From Lamellibrachia satsuma (Eukaryota; Annelida; Polychaeta; Sabellida; Siboglinidae): a stretch of DNA of 64,000 bases. The notes beneath the pieces were generated by a model. It ran no database searches. It was not told the DNA's origin and was given only the letters and a program-made list of their open reading frames with translations. Below are positions 38,701-51,800 of this stretch, piece after piece; the stretch's first letter is position 1; each line of letters starts with the position of its first letter. The position numbers and the translations under genes were made by a program. The stretch is taken from assembly GCA_033239005.1 (NCBI GenBank), contig BSQZ01000018.1, forward strand, positions 1,213,536 to 1,277,535, in the 5' to 3' direction.

Positions 38701-41700
38701 TGCTTTTAACTCTACAGTAACTACTAAGTACCTCACAGGGATCACAAACCCAGCGTGCCATGTAAACTATTCATGGAAACTTTCAGGGCCCAAATGACAG
38801 TGGGCCTGTTAACTTAATACATGGGACAGGACTACAGTTCTAAGACCCAATCTGGTTTCACTAATGTTGTCATTAACTGGAGCTATAAAGTAGGCTACAA
38901 ACACCCATCATGGTCTGAGTGCCCCAGCCCAGTAGGGAGAGAATGGTAATGACATAGCCCAGGCAGGGAAGGTGAGAACTTGGAGATAATGGGAGCCATA
39001 TGTCTGAGGGAGCACCTAGTGAAAGATGGGTTCCATGTTTCTGCCTAACTGGATGGTTGCATCAGTCTCACAGACTGCTTCAGTCTTGGATTATTACATT
39101 GCTATCACTAGGTCGCACCTGGCAGGTAAATCATGCAAAGGTGTGTTGTTTGGGTCAGATCAGCTAGAACATGTAACAGGTCAAAGGTCGGACAGCAGGG
39201 TCACTTACCAAACATCTAACTTTGTGAAAATTACATACAGTTACTTAATCCTCTTCGTGCCAGGTGACACATAAGGCATCAACAAGAGAACGCCACTGCT
39301 GTCGTCTGCAGCCCGTTTGGTGATGGTAAAACGATATTTGATAAAACGACATTGCAATATGAAAATTATATATTGCGATGTCGTTTATCAAATGTACTGC
39401 TCTCGGATTGAAGATAATTTAGTTCACCTTTATATTTCAAAATGTATTTGATTACGAATATTAAGCTGTATGTATATTTATAAATGCATTTATTTGAATG
39501 ATAGAAGTATTCATCATGTTTTGAAGGAAGCATTGCTACCTTTCATGGTCATAATATATCCTCGATGGAGCTGTCTGGACCATCTTGGTCCCTTCATCAG
39601 TGTCAGACTAACCTACTCTCCAGTGTCATGTGACCATGTTGGGGGTTGTCACATAACAGCAGTCCCATAAAATCACAGGAAAGCTGTAACCCCTGTCTCT
39701 GTAACCCCCGTCTCTGTAAGCCCCGTCTCTATAACCCCCGTCTCTGTAACCCCCGTCTCTGTAACCCCCGTCTCTGTAACCCCCGTCTCTTGACATCTGG
39801 ATGCCTTTCCTGTATTTTGATTGCTTCACTGGTCATTCCGACAGAATGCTTCCCAAAAAAGTTGAGATGGTGTAGGAATGAACAGGTCTGCCGGGGGTGA
39901 AGTGTAAAGTGCTTTGAACAGTCCCAAGGACTGGATACCGCACTATATAAGAACGTACCTTTACCTTTTTATCTTTTACCATTTTTGTTAATGATACAAG
40001 CCTAACCAACAGCACGGAAAATTTGCTGCAACGACTTAAATTTACTAGGTTTTCTTGCTGTTTTTTACACAGATCCATGACTGCGTGTCCACATCGATCA
40101 GGAATCTGCACTTATACGTGCAAGCATTGACATGTGTTCGTGTGTTCATGTGTTCATGTCGGTGTTTCAGCCTTGGTTGCACAAATGATTTAATTGCCAA
40201 TGGGAACAGCTGTCTTCTTGCATGACAATGTGAAGGAAAGAAAAAGACAGCCTGGCAGACTTATTATATGGTGTTTTTCACAGCGTTTCTGTGGAGCAGT
40301 GGCTCAGTGGTTAGGACGTCTGACTCTTATTTGAGAGGACTGGGGTTTGAATCCTCTGGCTGTTGTTTCGAAGCTTGGACAGTTTGGTTCACTCCACGTT
40401 GCTTCAGTTCACTCAGCTGTATAAATGAGTTCCTGGCTATAGACAGTGATGGATATAAATGAACGAATATTCTTCATGGCTGAATGCTTCCCAGGAAAAG
40501 TGAGTTGGTGTTCGAATGAATAGGTCTGCCAGGGGGCGAAATGTGAAGCACTTTGAGTGGTCCCAAGAGGTGGATATCATGCTATAACATGTTTTTGCAG
40601 TCATTGACATTATCAGCACTCCCATACACACATATTCAAATGGTAAATGACAGATATTTCACGCATTTTTATTCTGAAGAATCAAAGTAGAATACTCACT
40701 TCCTGAGCATCCATTGTTAGATGAGCAGTCATTGCCAAGACTAGTATTAGACATTTGTATTATGAATCCATAAGACCCACAAATGAACCCATATGGTTTT
40801 CTACGTTAGTTGGTTTGCCATGCATGCAGGCTTGCCATGCAATATATTGATTGGATCTTGCAAGACTTCGGCACAGCTGACTGTGCAGAGCTAAAATATT
40901 CACAAGAGTCGCTCTTCAGGTGTGTTTTGAAATAATGATCTTTTATTTCATATCACAAACCGGAACATAACCAGGTGACATTGCTGCCCTTCGCATGGGA
41001 AAGCTGCAATATATATGCAGGCGGCATTTGTAATCTTGGTAATGATTGGTTCATTGCATCAGCTTCATCGATTGGATGAGCTATTTTTGGAGTTCCACTG
41101 CTTTGAAGTTATTTAATCTCTTGTTTATGAGCATGTAATAAAGTCATCCTGTCTCTAGTCAATAATCAATGGATGAGGCTTAAACGTTGTGTTTGTATAT
41201 TCAATTATGAATTATGATATATTCAACGTGAATTCAGTATACCACATGGAATTCTGTTTTACAGGAACCGGGCATTTTCCTAAAAGTTAAATATAGCCTA
41301 GCATATAAGTTATCAAAACAAATATTTCAGAAACAGTTTCAGTTATTATGTGGTGAACACCTAATAAGGGCATAAGACATGTCATTGCTACATCTGTTAA
41401 ATTGCTGCATGTTGGAACATAAGGCATGTCATTGCTACATCTGTTAAATTGCTGCATGTTGGAACATAAGGCATGTCATGCTACATCTGTTAAATTGCTG
41501 CGTGATGGAACATAAGGCATGTCATTGCTACATCTGTTAAATTGCTGCGTGTTGGAACATAAGGCATGTCATGCTACATCTGTTAAATTGCTGCGTGTTG
41601 GAACATAAGGCATGTCATGCTACATCTGTTAAATTGCTGCGTGTTAGAACATAACGCATGTCATTGCCACATCTGTTAAATTGCTGCGTGTTGGAACATA

Positions 41701-44700
41701 AGGCATGTCATTGCTACATCTGTTAAATTGCTGCGTGTTGGAACATAAGGCATGTCATTGCTACATCTGTTAAATTGCTGCGTGTTGGAACATAAGGCAT
41801 GTCATGCTACATCTGTTAAATTGCTGCGTGTTGGAACATAAGGCATGTCATGCTACATCTGTTAAATTGCTGCGTGTTAGAACATAAGGCATGTCATTGT
41901 TACATCTGTTAAATTGCTGCGTGTTGGAACATAAGATATGTCATTGCTACATCTGTTAAATTGCTGCGTGTTGGAACATAAGGCATGTCATTGCTACATC
42001 TGTTAAATTGCTGCGTGTTGGAACATAGAGATTAACAGAGGGTCAAGATATTTTGTATATCAGGACCACTGGGAGAAAGAAGAGCAACTAAAATGATTCC
42101 AGAACTGAGAGACCTTAGTTATGAAGAACGCCAGAAAGAATGTGGTTTAACAACTCTAGAGACAAGGAGGTTAAGAGGAGATCAGATTGAAGTTTTTAAG
42201 ATATTGAATGGGTATGAAAATATTGATAGAAATATGTTTTTCTCACTCAAGAAGGATAGCAGAACTAGAGGACATGAGGTAAAATTAGTAAAGGATCAAT
42301 GTAGATTGGATATCAGGAAGCACTCGTTCTCACAGAGGACAATAAATGAATGGAACGAATTGTCTACAGATTGTGTAACTGCTAGCAGCATGAATATGTT
42401 TAAAAACAAGGTTGACACATATCTCAGGAGGGCGGGTTATAAGTAGATGAACATTGTTGGACTCTCGATAAGCCAATGGCTTCCTTGTCCACTTGCCATC
42501 TGTGGTTTTGGCTTGGATGGCAAATCTTGTTAAATCTTGTTAAATCACTGTCTAATTCTAGGCTAGGACCTACCCAATTGACACTGACTGACACTGACAC
42601 TGTGATATAGCATTGACTAGTTGTCTTCTCTCAGCCCCTAGAAATAGATTTCCCCCAAATCCTGTGAGTTCTAGTTCTGCAAGTCGTTATAATTCTGCAC
42701 AATTAATTTTTGATAGGTAATAGGAATGTTGGCATTGTTGTCAAACTTGTATTTGTCACAGTTCGTTATAGAAGATGACAGGTGACACCCTGTCCACCTG
42801 TCACACATGTCAGTGACATCAGGGTGACAATCACACTGATTCTTGATGTTTGCTTCCAGAGCAGGAGAATGACCTAGACTATGAAGACCCAGACGGTGAC
42901 AAAGAGGCGTGGCCTGATGGTAAGTTGTGAGAGAGACTAGGAGATATCTAGTTAACATTGTGGACCTGCCCTGCTTTTAAATACTGGGTGGATATCTTTC
43001 ATCGTATTATTTATCTTATGCGGGGAGCAGTGGTGTTGTGGTTAGAATGTTGGACTCTCGTTCGAGGGGACCAGGGTCCAAATCCTCTTGCTACCATTTT
43101 TAGGCTTGGGCAATTTCTTACACATAACGTTGCCTCACTCAGCTGTATAAATCAGTAGCTGGTTATATACAGTGGTGGATGTCAATGAATGAGTAGTCTT
43201 TGTGCAGTAATTGTGGCATGGCTGAATGCTTCCCAGCGATGACAAGTCAGTGTTCAAATGAACAGGTCTGGGGTGAAGTATATTGTGCTTAGAGCGGTTC
43301 CAAGGACTGGATGCAATGTTATAATATAAGAACTTACCTTTATCTACGTTGTTCATGATGTCTGTCTGTGAGTATATTTTACATACTGATGTTTCCACTC
43401 CGTGTCTTGTTGTATTTTCCATGAACATTGTGCAACTCTATCCTGCTAGCTACAACAGCAGACGTTGGTTTGGACCGGAAGGCAAACAGACATCTATTGG
43501 ACACGATACCCACTCCGTACGAGGTGGTCTACCCCAGTCAGAGTCGCAAGGTGCAACTGCCCACCCTCGATACAAGGGATTATAGGGTGAAACAACCGGT
43601 AAGGGACCTCCCTCTGACCCACACACCTCCATCTGACCCACACACCTCCCTCTGACCCACACAGACTACTAGTGATGTTCTGATTAATCAGTTCCGTAGA
43701 AAATTCATTGGTTCAAGCTTCCAATCAAGAAACATTTCATTCATTGTCATTCTATGACTTATCTGTCCGAAATTGTGGCATGACAAGAGTGCAGAAATGA
43801 CAGGAAGAGAGAGAGAGAAGACTTCTGATTGACTGTTCTGCCCCTTCTCCCATTTACTGGCCAATGAAAACCTTTGTATGATTAACTCTGTTAATAATGA
43901 CATCAACAAAGTTGGGTGTGGAAATGAAGAAATAAAGTCACTTCGAAAGCTGGCAAGGAATGATTGAAATAACAAAACAATTGAACACAACTCTGCCTGA
44001 CGCAGCACCACTGCCATTGAATTGGCTAGGTCGAGTGAGCGAGCATGCTATGCATTGAATTGGCTAGGTCGAGCGAGCATGCTATGCATTGAATTGGCTA
44101 GGTCGAGCGAGCATGCTATGCATGTATACGTATATAATTTGACACGGTGAAACCACAACTAACACAAACAACTGTTTTGTTTCTCTTTCATTGATATGTA
44201 TTAAAAATATTACAGAATTTGAGAAATAGATATAAAAACAGTCATATTTATCAAATACTAATGATCATTCATGAAATTGTTACCACATCCCGACACTACA
44301 GACCACTGATGTCAAGTTTCTGCCTTTACCCACAGATAGAATGCTTTGTGAAGTGTCGACATGTCTAATAATGTTCAGCACTGTGCTGTTTCAACGAAGT
44401 CATCATCTAGTCTGGACGAGTCCCATAAAAGTTGTTCATGATACGTCTCCATTAGTGTCTGTCCTGCACAGTTTTTTCAAGTTCAGTAGCTGTTATTCCG
44501 AGTTCAGGTGCAAGTAGTTTAGGATAAGTCAGGTATAGTCTCCCTCGTCTTCTCTTCTTTGGTTGTCAAGTAGTTTAAGATAAGTCAGGCTTGGTCTCCC
44601 TCATCTTTTCTTCTTTGGTTGTCAAGTAGTTTAGGATAAGTCAGGCATAGTCTCCCTCATCTTCTCTTCTTTGGTTGTCAAGTAGTTTAGGATACGTCAG

Positions 44701-44991
44701 GCATAGTCTCCCTCGTCTTCTCTTCTTTGGTTGTCAAGTAGTTTAGGATAAGTCAGGCATAGTCTCCCTCGTCTTCTCTTCTTTGGTTGTCAAGTAGTTT
44801 AGGATAAGTCAGGCATAGTCTCCCTCGTCTTCTCTTCTTTGGTTGTCAAGTAGTTTAGGATACGTCAGGCATAGTCTCCCTTGTCTTCTCTTCTTTGGTT
44901 GTCAAGTAACCAGCTCTTTTTGACAACCTTACTCATGATACAGTGGCCTGCAAAATTTTTATCAAGTTTTGATCAGGTTCGTTTATATGAA

Positions 44992-45039
<48 letters not shown>

Positions 45040-45800
45040 ATTTTATACTTTGGCAATCACATATTGAATTTAAAAAATATGTGTGAGTATTACAACGTTA
45101 CTTATTCCATTTTTTTCTCAGTCCTGTAGTAACACAATTGATGTTTAATGTGCAAGGAGTAAATTTTAACATTCATAATATTGGTGAATGCATTGTTAAT
45201 TTTGGAAAGCATGTCAGAATGTAGATTTAAATTCTGTACATTTTGTCCAGTCTGTCATAAGAAATGATGAAAAATCATTGTAGTTTTTGGTGTCATATAG
45301 AGTGGACATGTTCAGTATTGAAGTAGTGTAGCCATGGCAACGCTGTGTGTTCTAGATCGCACACTTTCACCACACTTCAGTTGAGTTCCACATGGCGGCG
45401 AGACGGTACAAGATGCGACTGGAACTGAACAGGTAGGTGGGGAGAGGGATGCCAGGTGGGGAGGAGGAAGGGAGTGGGGCGAGGGATGCCAGGTGTGGAG
45501 GAGGGAGGGAGTGGGGCTAGAGGAAGGGGAGAGTGTTGATATAGAGGATGAGAACATAAGGCTTGCGAAAAAAATTACTTTGACTTTTAGTTGTCTTTGG
45601 AAATGTCACGCGTTGTTTGTTTATGTTTTGTATTGTCAATGAATGTGTGATCATGCTTGTGCACATGCACACACAAAAAGACATGTAAACACATCAACAC
45701 GCACACATGCTCAGACTTATACGCATGCACACACACGCACACTAATGCATGCACACACACACGCATGCACGTATCCACATGAGTCCATGTAAACACACAC

Positions 45801-45862
<62 letters not shown>

Positions 45863-48800
45863 CAACTCAACAGTAGAACGTTTTGTCAAGTGCCCCTATA
45901 AACATACAGTGTTCCTGACACCTGTCAAACACTTGATATACAGTGCTTTTAACACCTGTCAACCGCCTGTAAAACCTTTCACATATCACTGCAGCTGCTT
46001 TCTTTACATGAGCAAAACAAACATGTAGCTGGTAAAGGCCCAGCGAGGCCCCTGCACAGATCTCATCTATCTTGTTACATCTTCATGGTCCACTGGTTCC
46101 TGATGCCACCACAAGGGGTACACAGGCCATAGATACAGTTAGCATCCATCTACCATTACATAATGAGTCCCCACGGAAGTGAGGATTTTTTCGGAGCACT
46201 TTTGCATCAGACAAGGTTGTAAAGTTGATGTGTTCTGTGCCAATGCATTATGTCTTTCAACTGATGGCAATGAACAGGTGCTGACCGCTCGCTTATCAGC
46301 ACAGGGGCTATTCTGCAGAACGCACCAATATTTCAGAATCAGTTATCAGGTTTGGTCAAATTGAAGGGTATCAGCTTTGGGTGTTTTATTGAAAAATTAC
46401 GTACCAGGTCCCATATTTACATCTTGTATATTGTTTCATAAATATAAAGTAGTTTGTGACTCTGTATGTGTAGGGTCTGAATGATGAAGATTACCATGGT
46501 GCAATCCAGTATACCTATATGATACCACAACTGTCTTGTTAATGTATCCATTGACATCCACTGATTGTACTGTAGACAATTGCTCGCCCTTTTTGGGTAG
46601 GCCACTGTCCACCTTTTCATTTCCTTGGTGAGCAACTATGCCAGTGTACGATGACCAACTGTCCATGCACCAAACAAAGAAGGCGTTGGTTTATTAGAAG
46701 TCCACAAGAAAAGTCTGGCCATGGAATAATCAGCAGGGTGTGTTTGTGATACAGGGAGTTGCTGGCAAAGGGGCTGACACTGAGACGAGGTGTGGATGAA
46801 CACAACCACATCACGGAGGAGGTAGGGAACCGCCGTGTCAGACTATATGTTTATTATGTCATGGAACGGTTGTCATTCTGTTGACGTCAGGTGTGTTTAT
46901 TTTATGCAAGCATCACGCTGTGTGTGCTGGTGTCGCTCTGTGGTAGCTGGTAATGAAAGGGTTAATTAAGAATATCGGGATTGCTTACACCAGACTACAG
47001 CAGTGGTTAGTTCAATGCTGCAGTTCACATGAGCGCTCCATTATAATTTTATTTTAATTGATAGCTGGACAGAATCTTTAAAAAAATCATTACATTATTT
47101 ATTGCTTCATACCGGGAGAGGTAATATGAAATTTTATAAAAATGGGATTAACAAGACACAAAATACCTATTTCATGTTTGCTTTTATGTAATTTTATTTT
47201 ATTTTATGTCCAAAAATAAAAATAAAGATTCATCTTGTTTTGTGCATCGATAAAAATACATGAAAATTTATCGATAAAAGTACATGAAAGTTTTTATCGA
47301 TAAAAATACATGAATTTATATAACCAACCTAATGAATCTCTTTAATGATACCAATTTGTGCTGTTCTGAGGAAGGAATTATCATGTTCTTAGCGATTTTG
47401 GTTTGTTGTGCCTCTGAACTGAGGATTTAAGCACTGTAGAAATAGTATTATTATGTGTAATGCTGCATAGTTGTACCTTGGGTCATGGGCGCAAGGCAAC
47501 GGTGCGTGTGCTGCAGACTTGAAACATCGTACCAGTGTCATGGTCAGGAGATTCACCTCGCTATGGTGTGGAAAGACGCTGCATGAAGGCACGCCTAGTT
47601 GTGGTCCAGTCAACGATGACCCATGTTGTTCACAGCCATGGGTCATCATTGACTGGACTGCTGGTACTTTGACAAGATCACTCAAAGAACATTGAATGGA
47701 GCCAGCGCCAGCATGTCCGCCTTCATCACCAGCCGTTCTGCCCACAAAGTAGCATGTCAGCCATCATCACCAGCCGTTCTGCCCATAAAGTAGCATGTCC
47801 GCCATCATCACCAGCCGTTCTGCCCACAAAGTAGCATGTCCACCATCATCACCAGCCGTTCTGCCCACAAAGTAGCATGTCCGCCATCATCACCAGCCGT
47901 TCTGCCCACAAAGTAGCATGTCCGCCATCATCACCAGCCGTTCTGCCCACAAAGTAGCATCCTCTCGCTACTAGCAAGGATGAACTTCTCATGTGCTACT
48001 AGCAACATCCCCGCAAAGCCCACAGTACGACCCCGGCTCACTGACCACAATCATGTCTCGTGAACTTTGCCGTCTAACCTACTCAATTCCTTGCTGAATG
48101 GAGAACTGCAGCACGAGACTAGGCTGTTCCCTCTGGTAGCCAACCAGCATTATTAATATTATTAGTACTATCAGGGTTGAAAAAATCATGATTTTTTATA
48201 TAAAAAATCAGATTTATTTGATTTAAATCAGATTTTTTGGATTTATTTGATTTTTTAAAAATCTGGTATATAGACATTTATGTAGACGTTTATATTTATA
48301 AACTCTTTCAAACGTTTTCTATTCAAATCGATTTGGGTACTTGTCTTAACAGAGGGTACATGATTTTTTTGCTTATATAAAGACATTAGGCAATGTCCAC
48401 AAGGCCTCACCCCCTGTAGTTGCATAATCTGTCTTGGAAAGGAAAGCATGCTGTGTGTCTGAGGCTGTAGCAGTGCTAATTATTGTTTGCTTAGAGGGTG
48501 GATTAGCACCTGACCAGGGCTCTGTGTACTGTAAGGGTCTCCAACCAGACTGCAAACTGGTACAGTATTAAACAACTGTAGCCCAGACTGTCTTACTTGA
48601 GTCAACATACTGAATTGGTAACAACTAGCACAAGCTCTAAGTGGACTTTAACTCAGGGCTTCTGACTTGAAAAGATACTTCCTCTGGAAGACAAGTTTGT
48701 GTGGCTTCACTGCATTCAGAAAGGAAATAGCTCAAACACACACAATGTCGTAAAATATTTGACTGTCAGGCTATCTTGTGTCAATACAGCTACACAAGTG

Positions 48801-51800
48801 TGCGCACTTTGTGCTTTTGTATTAAAAAAACATACAAAACTTTGTTGATCTCGAGGCTTGTAAACAATTATTTGTGTTAAATTCATATAAATCAGCTATA
48901 AAAAAATTGGAAGTCAAAAAAAAATCATAAATCAATGATTTTTTTGGAGTGATTTAAATCATGATTTATCAAATGATTTAAATCAAACAACCCTGATTAC
49001 TATTATGTATAATAGTAAGAAACATTTTTGTATATGTAATAACGATTGTGAAATGTATTCTGTCGGCCAGTTGTACCCCGAGCACTGCTACTACCAGGGC
49101 TATGTCCGCCGCGTACCTCGTTCCATGGTGGCTGTCAGCACATGCAGGGGAATCAGGTCAGTGGTGTCAGTTTTTCTCATAATTGTCTCTCTGATGTAGC
49201 TAAACTAATTGCTGCAGTAATATTTACATATTACGACTAATGATAATTTATTTTGCTTTTTGCCCATAAAGCATGTAACAGTAGTAGTAAAAAGCTTTAT
49301 TTCGTGATGGTGACCAGGACCATTATTACAATGATGACCATCGTCCTTGTAAAACTAGCAGGCTGCTTTTTATCAGCCCTGGCATATATCGAGCTAATGA
49401 AATTGTACTTACTGTCTTAACCAATGATATTATGACAGTCCAGAACATTGGGCATTTAACTGGGGTTGGACGGATGATGCCAGACATTTCCTTGAATGGC
49501 TCTTTGATGTTGGGCCTGTTTCCCCGAATCAGTGGATTTCCAGTCACACTTTCTCACACAAATCACATCAGGTGTGTCACATCAGCACGTTCTCTTATTC
49601 CGGGAATTGATCTCAGTTTTAGCGAGACACTTATTACTTGTTGGATCGGCCATGATTAGTCTGCAGCCAGGAAGTTGACTGCCTGTGTCGGCCGACCAAG
49701 ACAGCAAGTGGGAGGAATTACAAATAATTTGGGTCACTTCCTTACATTGTGTAGGGTATATGCCAGGGTAGGGTAGTACTTACTACCACTCATGCCTCGT
49801 GAGGGTGATCATGAGCATAAGTTGTGTTATTCTTCATATTGTTTTCATCATTAAAAAGAAAAACAAAATTTTATTAATGAATTCCTGCATAATGCTTGTA
49901 ATAATTGTAATGCATACTTTGCTTGTTTACTTCATTAATATATAGATTTGACATGCTGATTAATTACTTTACATATCTGCGTTTCAGTGGCCTTATTTGG
50001 CTGGAGAATGCCACGTACGTGATACGACCCCTAAAGACGAGACAGACAGGCAATAGGGTAGGTTTAGTCAGACAGGCAACAGGGTAGGCTTTAGTCAGAC
50101 AGGCAATAGGGTAGGTTTAGTCAGACAGGCAACAGGGTAGGCTTTAGTCAGACAGGCAATAGGGTAGGTTTAGTCAGACATGCAGTAGGGTAGGCTTTAG
50201 TCAGACAGGCAACAGGGTAGGCTTTAGTCAGACAGGCAACAGGGTAGGCTTTAGTCGGACAGGCAACAGGGTAGGCTTTAGTCAGACAGGCAACAGGGTA
50301 GGCTTTAGTCAGACAGGCAACAGGGTAGGCTTTAGTCAGACAAGCAACAGGGTAGGCTTTAGTCAGACAGGGCATGACAGGCAATAGGGTAGGTTTAGTC
50401 AGACAGGCAACAGGGTAGGCTTTAGTCAGACAGGCAATAGGGTAGGTTTAGTCAGACATGCAATAGGGTAGGTTTAATCAGACAGGCAACAGGGTAGGCT
50501 TTATTCAGACAGGCAACAGGGTAGGCTTTAGTCAGACAGGGCATGCTGTGTCGTTTTTGAGAACTTAGTGATGCATATTGCACTTTTTACACATTGCATA
50601 AAGTTATTATATATTGTACACATTTGTTACACATTGTACACACTTGTTACAAATTGTACACAGTTCTTACAAGTTGCAGTTGCATTGCACATATCTGTTA
50701 CACATTGCTCATGTTTTACATATTGCACATAGTTGTTGCATATTGCACATAGTTGTTGCATATTGCACACAGCTGTTAAACTAGATGCATTCTTGTTTCA
50801 TTTTGTTTACAGTTTATTAGTACACATTGTTACAGTTGTTACATGATTCAGCAGTTTATCACGTTATGATGTGACACTAATATACTCTATCACGTTATGA
50901 TGTGACACTAATACACTCTATCACGTTATGATGTGACACTAATATACTCTATCACATTATGATGTGACACTAATACACTCTATCACGTTATGATGTGACA
51001 CTAATATACTCTATCACGTTATGATGTGACACTAATATACTCTATCACGTTATGATGTGACACTAATACACTCTATCACGTTATGATGTGACACTAATAT
51101 ATTCTATCACGTTATGATGTGACACTAATATATTCTATCACGTTATGATATGACACTAATATACTCTATCACGTTATGATGTGACACTAATATATTCTAC
51201 CACGTTATGATGTGACACTAATATACTCTATCACGTTATGATGTGACACTAATATACTCTATCATGTTATGATGTGACACTAATATACCCTATCACGTTA
51301 TGATGTGACACACTAATATACTCTATCACGTTATGATGTGACACTAATATATTCTATCACGTTATGATATGACACTAATATACTCTATCACGTTATGATG
51401 TGACACTAATATATTCTACCACGTTATGATGTGACACTAATATACTCTATCACGTTATGATGTGACACTAGTATACTCTATCACATTATGATGTGACACT
51501 AATATACTCTATCACATTATGATGTGACACACTAATATACTCTATCACGTTATGATGTGACACTAATATATTCTATCACGTTATGATATGACACTAATAT
51601 ACTCTATCACGTTATGATGTGACACTAATATATTCTACCACGTTATGATGTGACACTAATATACTCTATCACGTTATGATGTGACACTAATATAATCTAT
51701 CATGTTATGATGTGACACTAATATACTCTATCACGTTATGATGTGACACACTAATATACTCTATCACGTTATGATGTGACACTAATATACTCTATCACGT

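Larger units (their letters stand above)
18447..42859. other. ADAM intron 1 (24.4 kb)
   Basis: No additional gene is recognised on either strand. Contents are minisatellites (see separate entries), microsatellites at 29270-29402 and 32682-32741, MITEs, two SINE copies and a 5'-truncated LINE. Other stretches (about 22.4-24.5, 27.4-29.1, 29.6-35.1, 38.1-39.6 kb) look like unique AT-rich intron. Confidence 0.6.

Noticed and set aside
40291..40362. Possible tRNA gene
   Set aside because: A/B-box-like elements are present, but the region continues into a shared non-tRNA body found at 43.0 kb and lacks a convincing cloverleaf; called a SINE instead.
42093..42446. 117-codon ORF as a host gene
   Set aside because: The sequence is the C-terminal segment of a non-LTR retrotransposon polymerase, truncated and sitting in an intron.
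50041..50545. Reading the array as extra coding repeats of the ADAM prodomain
   Set aside because: Unit lengths of 26 and 27 bp break the frame, and exon 8 joins exon 7 in phase only from the first donor (or by chance from others).
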